From NCBI GenBank assembly GCA_012295275.1, contig CM022679.1:28350664-28414663 (forward strand): a DNA stretch of 64,000 bases. The letters are read 5' to 3'. Below, piece after piece: positions 49,501-59,650 of the stretch; positions within the stretch are counted from its first letter, which is position 1, and each line of letters starts with the position of its first letter. The notes beneath the pieces were generated by a model. The model had not been told where the DNA came from. It made no database searches and worked only from the letters and a program-made list of their open reading frames with translations. The DNA comes from Chrysomallon squamiferum. Its lineage: Eukaryota; Mollusca; Gastropoda; Neomphalida; Peltospiridae. The position numbers and the translations under genes were made by a program.

Positions 49501-52500
49501 TGTAGTTCTATTGTGAAAACTCCAGATTCGCTGTTATTTTGAAGATTTACTTGGTTGTAGGACAGGTTAAATGAGTCAACATCGAACTGAATGACTTTAA
49601 TCGTTTTTGTCAGTAGTATGTTACTCACCTTGTTACTGCAGTTTAAAACAAAGTCATATGTTCCTGCAGTTGTGTAATTGTGTTGTAGTGTGAGACCCAG
49701 ACCCGTGGAATCAAAATCAAAATCAGTTGGTTCGTCTGTCAGTGTGGTTCCATCACCATAATCAATGTCGCAGGAGACATTGGTTGGTTTTGGGACTGTG
49801 TCGTTGGTATCTGAAAAGATTCTGAATGTAGCCAAATCGTCAGGGATAACGTATGTCCCATCTGGGTCAACCAGCATGTAGCTGTTTGGTAAACCATATT
49901 GTGCTTCTAACTGGAACCGGATGGAAACTGTATAAAATCCATTATACGCTGTAAAGGTGATATTGTAGAAACCAGGCTGATTGTAGTTATATGTAGTTGG
50001 TAGAACAATTGGACTGTATGAGGCACTCATGATGTCAGGGTCTTTATTCTGGAGAACTGTCGACTCACCGAAGTTAATGTCATAGAGGAAGCCTGAAGGC
50101 GGAGGACTGAGAATCTGAAACAGCGGCGAGGATCCAACTGAAAAATAGCTTTTGTTGACAGCAAGTGACACATGAAGAGTATCCCAAACATAGATGCTGA
50201 ATGTCTTGGAAACGTTTGTTCCTATCGGCGACTGTATTAACATGGTTACAGTGTAATTTCCTTGTGTTGTAAAAGAACACTGGAAAAATTTGTGTTCTCC
50301 AGGCAAGATAACTAAAGTGCGCAACAGATCAGTTTGTCCACAGGGAAATATTTTCAAACTGACGTCACCCATTGGAACACGAGCTGTTTCACTGAGGTAA
50401 ACGGAGAAATTAGCTGTTTCCGTTGTTTCGATTAGACTTTGATTTACACCAAGGACGAACCCGTCAATGTCGTACAGGACACGCAGACTGAATGTTTCAG
50501 ACATGTTGCTAATAGCATTCGTTGCTAGGGCCTCTAGACTATAATTTCCAGGTGACGTAAAGTTTTTTTCAGCTCGTAGAAAATGACAGTCATCGTTCAT
50601 CGCAATATTTTCACTGAAGTCGACTGCTAAAGAAACATTCGTTCCTTGAGTGATGTTAACGTTAACGACGAACATCGTCCACACTGATATCACAGCATTT
50701 CCCCATTCTACCGTCAGTCCTGTGATAGGGTCCATAACCGTGATGTTGATATATTGCAAAACGGAATTCCATTTGTTGTACGCATGGAAGATAACTGTGT
50801 AACTGCCTGGGTCGCTGTAACTGATGCCAGAAACATCAATGTCAGTGTAAGTGGAGTACAGAATGTTTTCGTCAGTCTGGTTTCTACTGACGCCATTTCC
50901 AAAAACAATTGTATACTGGAAACCGTCTCGTGGAGGCTCAAGAATGGAGAAAGGGACTGGAGTGTTTGTTCGCACGTTCGGGTTTTCCAAGCATAATGTC
51001 ACATTGAGGGGATTCCAGACGCTTACCGTGAATGTTTTGTTCACTGTCCCTAATTCATTGGTGATATTTATTTTTACGGATTTCTCACCTTGCACGGTGT
51101 AGTTGCAGGTTATACTGATATGGTTGCCTGGGGTAACGGTTAACGGTTCCGTAGATACCTCTCCTCCGCAGTCTTTAATAAGCGTGACGTTACCCATTGG
51201 TGTACTGGCATTGGAGTCCAGAGATATCCTCACTGTGACAGGCTCCTGTGTGTCTACTGGCAAAGATGATATCAGCTGTATGTCGTAGCCGTTGAGCTCG
51301 TAAATGGCCGACACGTCAAAGACGCTGCTATTATGGCTAATACGATTTGCTGCAATGACCTCTAGCCGGTATGTTCCAGTCGTGTTGAAAGGGTGAGATA
51401 TATTCATCTGAAGGGTAGGTCCGTCGCAGTTCTTTATCATGCGAATCGTACTGTCGAAATCTACGGCAAAAACAGCATTGGTACCCTGCTGAATACTGGC
51501 CGTGAGTGGCATCGGTTGGTTTACAGCAACGTATCTGCAAGAAATGTACATTCACCTCTTAACGTAAATACAACATGTATGTGTGTGTGTGTGTGTGTGT
51601 TTATGTGTATGTGTATGTGTACGATACAAAAACAGATGGCAATCACATAATAAAAACATAAAAAAATGCAGTGACTACAATAACAAAGTGTCTGAACAAA
51701 ATTATAATAAAGTGATTGTACTAAAACTAAAATAAAGTGTTTGTAATAAGCCAAAATAAAGTGATTGTAATAAAACTAAAATAAAGTGTTTGTAATCAAA
51801 TTAAAATAAAGTGTTTGTAATAAAACTAAAATAAAATGTTTGTAATAAAATTATAATAAAGTGATTGTAATAAAACTAAAATAAAGTGACTGTAATAAAA
51901 CTGAAATAGTGTTGTAATAAATTATAATAAAGTGATTGTAATAAAACTAAAATAAAGTGTTTGTAATAATCTAAAAATCAAGTGTTTGTAATAAAACTAA
52001 AACAAAGTCATTTGAATAAAACTAAAATAAAGTGATTGTAATAAAACTCAAATAAAGTGTTTGTAATAAAACTAAAATAAGTGATTGTAATAAAACTAAA
52101 ATAAAGTGATTGTAATAAAACTCAAATAAAGTGTTTGTAATAAAACTAAAATAAGTGATTGTAATAAAACTAAAATAAAGTGATTGTAATAAAACTAAAA
52201 TAAAGTGTTTGTAATAAAACTAAAATAAGTGATTGTAATAAGATTATAATAAAATTACAATAAAGAGGTTGTAATAAAACTAAAATAAAATGACTAATAA
52301 AATTTAAATAAAGTGATTGCAATAAAGTATAATAAAGTGATTGCAGTAAAACTATAATAAAATTATAATAAAGTGACTGTATTAAAGCTAAAGTAATTGT
52401 AATAAAACTATTATATTAAAGTGATTGTAATGAAATAATTATGTTAAAGTGATTGTATTAAAGCTGTTATGTTAAGGTTAAAGAGATTGTAATAAAACTA

Positions 52501-54994
52501 CTATCTCAAAGTCATTGTAATAAAACTATTGTTATAGTGATTGTAATAAAACTTTTATTTTAAAGTGAATGTAATAAAACTGTATTGTTAAAGTTATTGT
52601 ATTAAAACTATTATGTTAAAGTGACTGAATCAAAATATATCACTGTAATCACTGTAATGTGCAGACACAAACCTGGGAACGTAGTCTACGTTGAAGCCTG
52701 TGATAACGTCTTCAACAACAGCAGTCCACAGAATCACGCTGGTGTTGCTGGAAACAGGGTCGGTGATTTCGAGTGTTATCTTGAAAGTTCCAGCGCTCGG
52801 AAACTTATTGCCGTCGAGGTTATAAGTGTTCAGACCTGTGTTACATTCTGCAGATATCACAGTGCTTGTTGTATTCAGAGTCAGGGAACCTTTAGTCGCT
52901 AAAGGCCAGTCAATGGAGTAGTTTGCTGTACAAGTAGTACAAGAGCCGTACTGTAGATATATGTATCCATCTTCATCCCCTGTCACCACCAGATTTGTTA
53001 TGAGGGTTTCAGATTCTAAAACAGAAATGTATGTGGCATTTAGTTTAGACGTTTTAAACAATATTTCTTTTAACTGTCTGATTTAAGATAATGAGAGATG
53101 AAACTCGCTTCTGTTAACTGTACGTATCAGGTTGCTGAACGAGTCTATAACGTACAGTTTAGTTAACACACACACACAGCAGAAACACAGTGGACACATG
53201 ACACACCAATTTACCACGTGACAGTGCAGTATATTATTAACAGAGCAAATGACACATAATGGACGATAAGAATGAAAGTCATTTAAAGGAAAAATGGAAC
53301 TCTTAAATAATATTAGCGATATTACAAACACTGCTCTACAACAGCCAACAATACCTCATCCGTGTAACAAACAACCAATACAAGTAACAACAATAAGTCA
53401 TGTAACAAACAACCAATACAAGTAACAACAATAAGTCGGCAGTGTAACAAACAACCAATACAAGTAACAACAATAAGTCATGTAACAAACAACCAATACA
53501 AGTAACAACAATAACTCATGTAACAAACAACCAATACAAGTAACAACAATAAGTCAGCAGTGTAACAAACAACCAATACAAGTAACAACAATAAGTCATG
53601 TAACAAACAACAAATACAAATAACAACAATAAGTCATGTAACAAACAACCAATACAAGTAACAACAATAAGTCATGTAACAAACAACCAATACAAGTAAC
53701 AACAATAAGTCATGTAACAAACAACCAGTACAAGTAACAAGAATAAGTCAGCAGTGTAACAAACAACCAATACAAGTAACAACAATAACTCATGTAACAA
53801 ACAACCAATACAAGTAACAACAATAAGTCATGTAACAAACAACCAATACAAGTAACAACAATAAGTCAGCAATGTAACAAACAACCAATACAAATAACAA
53901 CAATAAGTCATGTAACAAACAACCAACACAAGTAACAACAATAACTCATGTAACAAACAACCAATACAAGTAACAACAATAACTCATGTAACAAACAACC
54001 AATACAAGTAACAACAATAAGTCAGCAATGTAACAAACAACCAATACAAGTAACAACAATAAGTCATGTAACAAACAACCAGTACAAGTAACAAGAATAA
54101 GCTCTGTGAGAAGAGATTAGTGTGAGATTTGGTTACTGTGATAAGTAGACCAGCAGTGCAATACATGCAATCAGTGACACAGACTCAGTGTTTCTTTATC
54201 ATGTTCAATGCTTAATGCTTTTGTATGTTTGAACTCACACATATAGACACACACCAATAATCTCACACATACAATAATGCACACTGCAACATGCCACGCA
54301 TACACACACACTGACACATGCACACAGACTGACATTTACACATACACAGATAACCCTTAACACATGTTGCAAAGAATCTGTTGTATGCAAATGTTGCACG
54401 ATCTTCGATTACAGCTGGTAGAAGGGAACGGATTGATTTGACCCCGCCATCTCTGACACCCTGTTCATGGGACGTGCTGTCCTGTTCGTAATCTACGTTT
54501 CAGAAACACATTACTACTAATAGGACGTGTTTCAGCCGAGGAATTAGCCGGAAATTAACAACTGTTTAATTATAACACCAAAAATGCTTTGTCAAGCTTG
54601 AAAAAACTTCATTAAACAAAATAAAAGTAGAACTCCATAACTAAATAATACAGGAGTTATAAAAATTTAAAAACTGTACTTGTCATATCTGACTGTTTCC
54701 TTTCTTAATTGATAATTACGAAAAGAGCCCAACCCTTCCTTTCATTTCACAGTTAAATGTAATCCATTGTTATCACGCGTTCAAATGTGTTTCTGTATTA
54801 CTGAGAAAGTTATAGAACATTTATTATTGACGGCAAGAACTACATGAAGTGTCTTCTTTTATTGCTACAATCATTACTTTTTTATTTCAGTATTGTCTGA
54901 CGTACAAAATTAATTTCTGCATCGCCAGCGATTTACAAAAGTCATACTACATGAAAGGGAAAAAGACTCAGAAAAGAAACATGAATTTCTTTAT

Positions 54995-55029
<35 letters not shown>

Positions 55030-56984
55030 TTTCTGAAATATTCGCTGGGAAGAATTAGGCTGAATTTCGACGAAAAGAAAAATGTCTGTAACGCCAGAAA
55101 ATATACTGAATGTTTTGTAAAATACTCAACACACTGTGAGATTCCAAACACACCATATAAAATATCTTTAGAGTAAATACACTAAATAAAATATTTATAA
55201 ATATCAATTAGTTACGTAAACACACTAGATATGATATTTATTAGCTAAGTAAACACACTAGATATGATATTTATTAGCTAAGTAAGCACACTAGATATGA
55301 TATTTGTTAGCTAAATAAACACACTAGATATGATAGTTGTTAGCTAAGTAAAGACACTAGATATGATATTTATTAGTTTAGTTAGTACACTTGATAAGAT
55401 ATTTATTAAGTAAAAGAATTAGATATGATATTTATTAACTAAGTAAACAGACTAGATAAGATATTCATTAGTTAAGTAAACAAACTAGAGATGATATTTA
55501 TTAGCTAAGTAAATACACTAGAGATGATATTTATTAGCTAAATAAACAGACTTGATAAAATATTTATAAGCTATGTAATTAGTTAAGTAAGCACACTAGG
55601 TATGATATTTGTTAGTTAAGTAAACACACTAATGGTGTTATTTGTTAGCTAAGTAAACAAGCTAGGTATGATATTTGTTAGCTAAGTAAACAAGCTAGGT
55701 ATGATATTTGTTAGCTAAGTAAACAAGCTAGGTATGTTATTTGTTAGTTAAGTAAACAAACTAGGTATGATATTTGTTAGCTAAGTAAACACACTAATGG
55801 TGTTATTTGTTAGTTAAGTAAACACACTAATGGTGTTATTTGTTAGCTAAGTAAACAAACTAGGTATGATATTTGTTAGTTAAGTAAACACACTAATGGT
55901 GTTATTTGTTAGCTAAGTAAACAAACTAGGTATGATATTTGTTAGTTAAGTAAACACACTAATGGTGTTATTTGTTAGCGAAGTAAACAAACTAGGTATG
56001 ATATTTGTTAGTTAAGTAAACACACTAATGGTGTTATTTGTTAGCTAAGTAAACACACTAGGTATGATATTTGTTAGCTAAGTAAACAAGCTAGGTATGA
56101 TATTTGTTAGCTAAGTAAACAAATAGGTATGATATTTGTTAGCTAAGTAAACAAGCTAGGTATGATATTTGTTAGCTAAGTAAACAAGCTAGGTATGATA
56201 TTTGTTAGCTAAGTAAACAAGCTAGGTATGATATTTGTTAGCTAAGTAAACAAACTAGGTATGATATTTGTTAGTTAAGTAAACACACTAATGGTGTTAT
56301 TTGTTAGTTAAGTAAACACACGAATGGTGTTATTTGTTAGCTAAGTAAACACACTAGGTATGATATTTGTTAGCTAAGTAAACAAGCTAGGTATGATATT
56401 TGTTAGCTAAGTAAACAAACTAGGTATGATATTTGTTAGCAAAGTAAACACACTAGGTATGATATTTGTTAGCTAAGTAAACACACTAATGGTTTTATTT
56501 GTTAGCTAAGTAAACAAGCTATGTATGATATTTGTTAGTTAAGTAAACACACTAGGTATAATATTTGTCAGCTAAGTAGACCTGATATATTTATGTTTGT
56601 CTTTATTAAGTAAACACACTAGGTATAATATTTGTCAGCTAAGTAGACCTGATATATTTATGTTTGTCTTTATTAATGATAATCAAACTGTCTATTAACG
56701 GTAGTTCTGTGAGCTAAGAGAAATAAATAGATTTTTAGCTAGATATGTCAGCTTCATGTAATAGTTATAATGTGACAAGAATAAAGTGTTGAGAGATGAT
56801 AATAAAAATAAGAAATAAAACTTGGGCTAATTTTTGAGAAACGAAAGTGAAAATGGAAAAGTAACAGGGTTAAGAGAATCAAAATGTGTGATTCTTTTCA
56901 AGGCTTTGATGATTTTTGTTCTGCTCATAAATTATATTTTCTGAATTCCACATTAAAATGTTTTCTAATTTCTTTTTAAATTAG

Positions 56985-57030
<46 letters not shown>

Positions 57031-58284
57031 TTTATTTATTATTTTTTTTTTAATCAATATAAATTTAATTAGTAAATGAAAAATGAAGACTAAATTTTAA
57101 TACTGACATGAGCTTAATAATATAAGTTTTAAAAACTGAAGCTTGTCTTGTCTGTTTCTGTTATTAACTGAAAACAGCGTGGCGCATTCACCAGGCTTTC
57201 ATGGCTGATTTTTTTCATGGCTGATTTTTTTCAGAGTCGTAATTTTTTGTTTCACAGCGTGAAGTGCAAATCAATAAAAAAAATATCTATTAAAAACAAT
57301 TTAAAAATTCACAGTAGCCTATTTAATTTGTGAATAAACCGAAAATTTACGTTTTCAGTTTGTATCGTGAATCGTGAAATGTTGAGTTTCGATAAACACT
57401 AATTGTTCTTGTTTAACAAATCATACTAAAAAACATTTTAAAACACAGTCTATTTCACAAGTCGCTATTCGAGAAACCATATTTAAATATTTTAACACCA
57501 GTAATGATTTTGTGACAAGGGTTTGTTTTCATTTCGCAACCGAGTGTTTTTAACTAGTGAAATAACATATGTTAGAAATAGCTCTGTAATTTACTATTCA
57601 TCAGCAACCATTCATGTCCGGCTTTACAGTTTGGAAATCAACACGCATTGTCTTCGTGTGTATCTGATAACTATCAAACATAGAATCCAATAGTAAACTA
57701 CAGAGTTCACTGTCAACATTATACAATAGAGAAATGTATCAATCCACCGCTCCAAACATACATGCACAGAAATATATCAAAAGAAAAAAGATTTTACAAA
57801 CGTATTATGATTGTTAGACCTCATTGAATATCCCAGCACAATAAAGAAAGAAACAAATAAATAAACGAATAATTAAATAAATAATTAAAAAGCATAAATA
57901 AAGGTTAAAAATAGAAAATACATTTTGAACTTGATGAAAGAATGATCCTTTAGAAACGCTGGAGCAATGTTTCTCTATTTGAAATAATTTCTTTTGAAAT
58001 TAATTATTTGATTTGAATACACTGAATTCTGGATAGGCAGGGCTAAACAGAAATATTTATTTATTTATTTAGCTTTTAAATAATTATAAAAATCTTTCAT
58101 CAAATCTGTAAATAGAAGCGTCATAACCCTAGTTCATTGTTTAATAAAATTTAATAAAAATACGTTAAATAAAACAATAGAACGTGAAAAGAATCACTCC
58201 CACACACGCACGCACAGATAAACATACAGACAGCTAGACAGACAAACAGACAGACAGATAAAACGATAGATAGGTAGATAAAGA

Positions 58285-58320
<36 letters not shown>

Positions 58321-58650
58321 GGGTAGGTAGTCAGGTATGTTTAGTATGTTTATGGACAGACATTCAGACGGAACAGTTGTTTCTCAACATTTCAATACAT
58401 TTCAAAACAGATACAAATGAAACAGTTATACATATTAACAACATCAAAAACAAATTCAGTTTTCTCAACAAAACAACAGCCGTGTTCGAAAGACTACTTA
58501 ACAAATGTTTAAAAAAATCTAATTAATAAAACTGAATGGAAAAAAAAATAATAAGTTGTACACAGATAAACATAATAAAACATAAAACTCACCTTGAGAG
58601 AGGAGAAAAAAGACGAGAAGAAAGAGCAAACTGTGAAGTTTTGACATCAT
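31759..58650 (-). CDS. Polycystin-1-family receptor-channel B (PKD repeats, REJ, GPS, PLAT, 11 TM), intact
   Basis: Coding exons: 58593-58650, 52673-53015, 48019-51534, 47482-47663, 46057-46227, 45523-45678, 44937-45058, 43054-43257, 42449-42577, 41617-41784, 41342-41438, 40845-41050, 39908-40147, 39007-39511, 38425-38675, 37847-38080, 36589-36759, 36113-36273, 35448-35846, 34745-35072, 34495-34615, 33623-33888, 33242-33416, 31759-33026. All are GT-AG, phases agree and the total (9471 nt) is 3156 codons plus stop. The order is signal peptide, N-terminal domain, PKD repeats (about 134-1170), REJ (about 1174-1516), stalk, GPS (about 2100-2140), TM1, PLAT (2195-2303), TM2-6, TOP and TM7-11. It is the upstream paralogue of gene A, with an extra N-terminal exon and no extra tail exon. 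The expected role is a membrane receptor/channel subunit that pairs with a polycystin-2 type protein; the tissue is not deducible here. Confidence 0.95.
33242..35846 (-). CDS. Gene B exons 19-23: TM2-TM6 and start of the TOP domain
   Basis: Exon 19 (35448-35846) holds TM2 (GCCLALLLLSMISNAMFF) and TM3 (FISAIITAIPVFMMMFLF). Exon 20 (34745-35072) holds a basic/acidic loop and TM4-TM5 (HFCVYIAWIIVILASAASSF, FVILYSAEWGKD, FVLDPFK). Exon 21 (34495-34615) completes TM5 (ILFLAIIFAAIM). Exon 22 (33623-33888) has TM6 (FLVTVFLLVLLCSICYSNRD). Exon 23 (33242-33416) has LTNYRVGAPRLRLLRQR. Between 33889 and 34494 the intron is non-repetitive with a loose GTGAACAGAGCTTTAAGA repeat (33955-34090). Confidence 0.92.
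36113..36759 (-). CDS. Gene B exons 17-18: PLAT/LH2 domain
   Basis: Exon 17 (36589-36759) encodes SDDCYFYLITVYTG, GTRSKIEFNISGEEGETG and RVLTDGVRK. Exon 18 (36113-36273, 161 nt as in gene A) encodes HFIMAVPLPLGYLQCLRIWH, DNSGKGKWASWYLNRIEVVD. This is the canonical cytosolic PLAT of polycystin-1 proteins. Confidence 0.94.
36765..36900. repeat. AAT/AAC trinucleotide tract, gene B intron 16, next to the exon 17 acceptor
   Basis: On the transcript strand this is TTA/TTG triplets leading into TTATTACAG at 36760, so the repeat provides the acceptor's pyrimidine-rich tract. Confidence 0.85.
37300..37842. repeat. About 21-bp minisatellite, gene B intron 16
   Basis: Roughly 25 imperfect units of AAAACATAAACACTAAAATT. 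The array reaches within a few bases of the exon 16 donor (37847). On the transcript strand each unit carries a T-rich stretch followed by TTTTAGTG, resembling a 3' splice site. Confidence 0.9.
37847..38675 (-). CDS. Gene B exons 15-16: sequon-repeat linker, GPS-like site and TM1
   Basis: Exon 15 (38425-38675) opens with a basic SRRKRS stretch, a possible furin-type site, then tandem NDT(T/I)TAN/VN sixmers that are consecutive N-glycosylation sequons, and TCFTWDGEEGEWKSNGCK, the first GPS half. Exon 16 (37847-38080) gives TTCTCPDTTEVVASISFF and TM1 (AVLSTLIIIFVIFVIAALF). Cys and Trp of the GPS are present, but the H-L-T/S cleavage tripeptide is missing. Exon 16 is 234 nt, as in gene A. Confidence 0.9.
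39007..43257 (-). CDS. Gene B exons 8-14: REJ-to-GPS stalk (GAIN-like region)
   Basis: Exons 43054-43257, 42449-42577, 41617-41784, 41342-41438, 40845-41050, 39908-40147 and 39007-39511 encode residues about 1517-2032. They start with an Ala/Asp/Thr-rich helical region (DANDANATDAASAAITTF), pass through a Lys-rich segment (KIERKYMKKVAAKRNLVKK), and end in beta-rich GAIN-like sequence (VCLTVAPVGGKAIVYDVFL, GSLKRTGVAYLGLRPRL). Exon phases match gene A one to one. Confidence 0.85.
43290..44935 (-). repeat. Minisatellite in gene B intron 7 (43/34-bp units, about 40 copies) that reiterates the exon 7 splice donor
   Basis: The basic 43-bp unit and a 34-35-bp version lacking TTAAAGCG are arranged head to tail from just after exon 7 to within about 35 bases of the exon 8 acceptor. 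On the transcript strand each full unit contains ACAGTAAGTACTGTGATC. The real junction is ACA|GTAAGTACTGTGATC, so the array begins with the authentic 5' splice site. At least seven units read CAGAAAGTACTG, which destroys the GT; most of the rest keep it. Long 43-bp units predominate at the exon 8 side and short ones at the exon 7 side. Confidence 0.95.
44937..47663 (-). CDS. Gene B exons 4-7: remainder of the REJ module
   Basis: Exons 47482-47663, 46057-46227, 45523-45678 and 44937-45058 (182, 171, 156 and 122 nt against 179, 174, 150 and 122 in gene A, same phases). Blocks include VCKFNCELKKARG, VVCPACSDADMT, VYKWEFLEYKD, FMETGRSYKLKLTV, PYGGTCSVKPSDG, FACENWKDEG and VCPKEDNYECQ. Exon 7 ends GTA ACA|GTAAGT, and that donor is the first unit of the minisatellite described separately. 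Confidence 0.9.
45219..45274. repeat. (CA)n microsatellite, gene B intron 6
   Basis: About 28 perfect CA units. Confidence 0.96.
46413..46515. repeat. (ATCT)n microsatellite, gene B intron 4
   Basis: About 25 ATCT units directly next to the left end of the Tc1/mariner-like element. Confidence 0.95.
46523..47349 (-). mobile_element. Tc1/mariner-like DNA transposon remnant, internally deleted, in gene B intron 4
   Basis: The ends form near-perfect inverted repeats (46523-46542 and 47330-47349; GGAAATTAATTAAGCAAC on the left differs at one base from the right). Between them the minus strand encodes transposase pieces: a start at 47186 with MARRKLSEATRRQIIGMRDA, like the N-terminal helix-turn-helix; then, after a large deletion and frame change, VETIPWPAMRADFNPTEPLR, the block around the last catalytic acidic residue; and finally EDWNRVPQNEI in another frame. 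The middle of the DDE/D domain is missing, so it cannot move by itself. A clean TA target duplication is not resolved because both ends touch microsatellites. Confidence 0.85.
47760..47890. repeat. GCT/AAT/ATG trinucleotide tract, gene B intron 3
   Basis: Short triplet runs (GCT, then AAT, then ATG) between exons 3 and 4; not coding. Confidence 0.8.
48019..51534 (-). CDS. Gene B exon 3: PKD repeats and start of the REJ module (single 3.5-kb exon)
   Basis: Residues about 134-1305. Repeats occur about every 85-90 residues, with degenerate PKD motifs: AVDFDSTIRM, YTIVFGNGVS, AVDFSENIAM, YDINFGESTV, CDIDYGDGTTL, LVWDFNDGSATE, VVIWGDGQTET and CVFNFSDDS. N-glycosylation sequons are very frequent. 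From about 1174 the REJ signature starts (NPPLVAEVAGGEQRV, SYDPVIGFGKENYLSYSW). The matching exon of gene A is also uninterrupted and slightly shorter. Confidence 0.95.
51690..52620. repeat. About 25-bp minisatellite, gene B intron 2
   Basis: More than 30 imperfect units of GTGATTGTAATAAAACTAAA-type sequence fill almost the whole intron between exons 2 and 3. Units decay towards the exon 2 side (52380-52620). Confidence 0.92.
52673..53015 (-). CDS. Gene B exon 2: N-terminal domain absent from gene A
   Basis: Residues about 20-134: Cys-containing beta-rich sequence (YLQYGSCTTCTANYSIDW, TVISAECNTGLNTYNLDG, FPSAGTFKITLEITD). It reads like a divergent PKD-type or Ig-like fold (AGTFKITLEITD resembles the last strand of a PKD repeat). 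Acceptor tgttttag, donor AG|GTTTGT; phases 1 and 2 match the neighbouring exons. Confidence 0.85.
53340..54105. repeat. About 38-bp minisatellite, gene B intron 1 (3' part)
   Basis: About 20 highly similar units built from TGTAACAAACAACCAATACA and AGTAACAACAATAAGTCA. Some have a CAG insertion (42-bp form). Units are nearly identical, which suggests recent expansion. Confidence 0.95.
54110..55200. other. Gene B intron 1, non-repetitive segment
   Basis: Mostly unique sequence with a CA/ACAC tract (54240-54350) and a poly(T) run (54998-55028). The patch 54360-54560 is GC-richer and non-repetitive and could be an old mobile element; I find no reading frame or terminal repeat in it. Confidence 0.5.
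55210..56650. repeat. About 33-bp minisatellite, gene B intron 1 (5' part)
   Basis: More than 40 units of about 33 bp built around GTAAACAAACTAGGTATGAT and ATTTGTTAGCTAA. A second unit type (CACACTAATGGTGTTATTTG) is interspersed in blocks, which gives a higher-order pattern between about 55600 and 56500. Units at the left edge are more diverged. Confidence 0.95.
56650..58592. other. Gene B intron 1, AT-rich segment
   Basis: Contains ATT/ATTT repeats (56988-57040), short AT-rich unique sequence, and (AT)n at 58287-58318 close to exon 1. A 17-base direct duplication of CATGGCTGATTTTTTTC lies at 57198-57232. No exon is apparent. Confidence 0.6.
58593..58650 (-). CDS. Gene B exon 1: signal peptide
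   Basis: MMSKLHSLLFLLVFFLLSQ plus one base, ending at a GTGAGT donor: a textbook signal peptide with a hydrophobic core. It splices in phase across a 5.6-kb intron to 53015. The second ATG directly follows the first. The hydrophobic exon, the strong donor and the phase match all support this as the 5' coding end. Confidence 0.85.
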
Positions 58651-58670
58651 TGTGCTTTGGACATCCTCAT
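58647..58670 (-). promoter_or_regulatory. Upstream ORF overlapping the gene B start codon
   Basis: On the minus strand an ATG at 58670 (and one in the same frame at 58664) opens a 7-codon frame whose TGA (58649-58647) overlaps both start codons of gene B in an ATGATG arrangement. If the transcript start lies upstream of 58670, this would favour reinitiation or reduced translation. Confidence 0.4.
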
Positions 58671-58825
58671 CCACAAAATCTCCAGATACTAACTGTAGGT
58701 AAGTTGCCGTACGTTTTTAAGGACTCAGTTTGCTGTACTTGTGGTCGAATTTCAAAGTTCTATGAATCGCTTTCCAATACACTGTGGTTATATTTCCTCT
58801 TTAAAAATTTAACAACACCACGGTC

Positions 58826-58835
58826 GATATATAGA
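58826..58835 (-). promoter_or_regulatory. Possible TATA box of gene B
   Basis: The minus strand reads CTATATATCG about 180 bases upstream of the start codon. TATATA strings are common in this window, so the evidence is weak. Confidence 0.25.
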
Positions 58836-59300
58836 TTTGTTGGTGGATTAGAAAGCGACTCACTTCAAGGGTCTGTGATGAAGAGTGGATTCAAGGAGAC
58901 ATGTCGTACCTATGAGCGAAACATAAGTGTTGTTTTTGTTTGTCTCAGTCGCCTCTCCGCGCCAGATGCCCACGTTGTCAGTCAATAACATCGATAATTA
59001 ATGTAAACACTGAATAGCTTTTATCCCAAACTACAGTGAAACATTCAAATATGAAACCTCCTGAACAGCTACTTAAATATGCTTCGCCGTGGTTTAAACC
59101 ATCGAAAAGCAGACGACAGTTGTAATACATTAATTAAACAAAACTTGGAGCTTAGATTTACTGTCTGTACATGGTTGTGCAAATGAATAATTTAAGTGTA
59201 TTTTGCATATTTCAACGTTTTTTGTTGTAGTTTTTGTTCAAATGTAAACATTTTGCATACTTTGAAATGATTGCCTTTATTTTAGTTTTGTTTTTCTCTG

Positions 59301-59331
<31 letters not shown>

Positions 59332-59344
59332 ATTCTACATAAGG

Positions 59345-59347
<3 letters not shown>

Positions 59348-59392
<45 letters not shown>
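59348..59392. repeat. (AT)n microsatellite
   Basis: About 22 perfect AT units, a few bases after a run of about 29 A. Confidence 0.95.
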
Positions 59393-59395
<3 letters not shown>

Positions 59396-59549
59396 TCTCT
59401 GTTGAATGTAAATGTACAGTTTGTTAAATCAGAATAATTGTTTGTTTGTTGTTGTTTTTTTTTGTTTTTTTTGTTTTCTAAATGATACAGAGATGGTAAA
59501 CATAAACTAAAAGATGTTTTACTCGAATTTTGAAACAGCCATGATGTGG

Positions 59550-59616
<67 letters not shown>

Positions 59617-59650
59617 AAGAAGAAGAAGAAGAAGAAGAAGAAGAGGAAGA
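59550..59650. repeat. (AAT)n(AAG)n compound microsatellite
   Basis: An AAT tract switches directly to a pure purine AAG tract. The same AAT-to-AAG transition occurs in gene A intron 20. Confidence 0.95.

Noticed and set aside
58536-58988. Plus-strand 150-codon frame over gene B exon 1
   Set aside because: Antisense shadow of the signal-peptide exon and promoter region; no domain or composition supports it.
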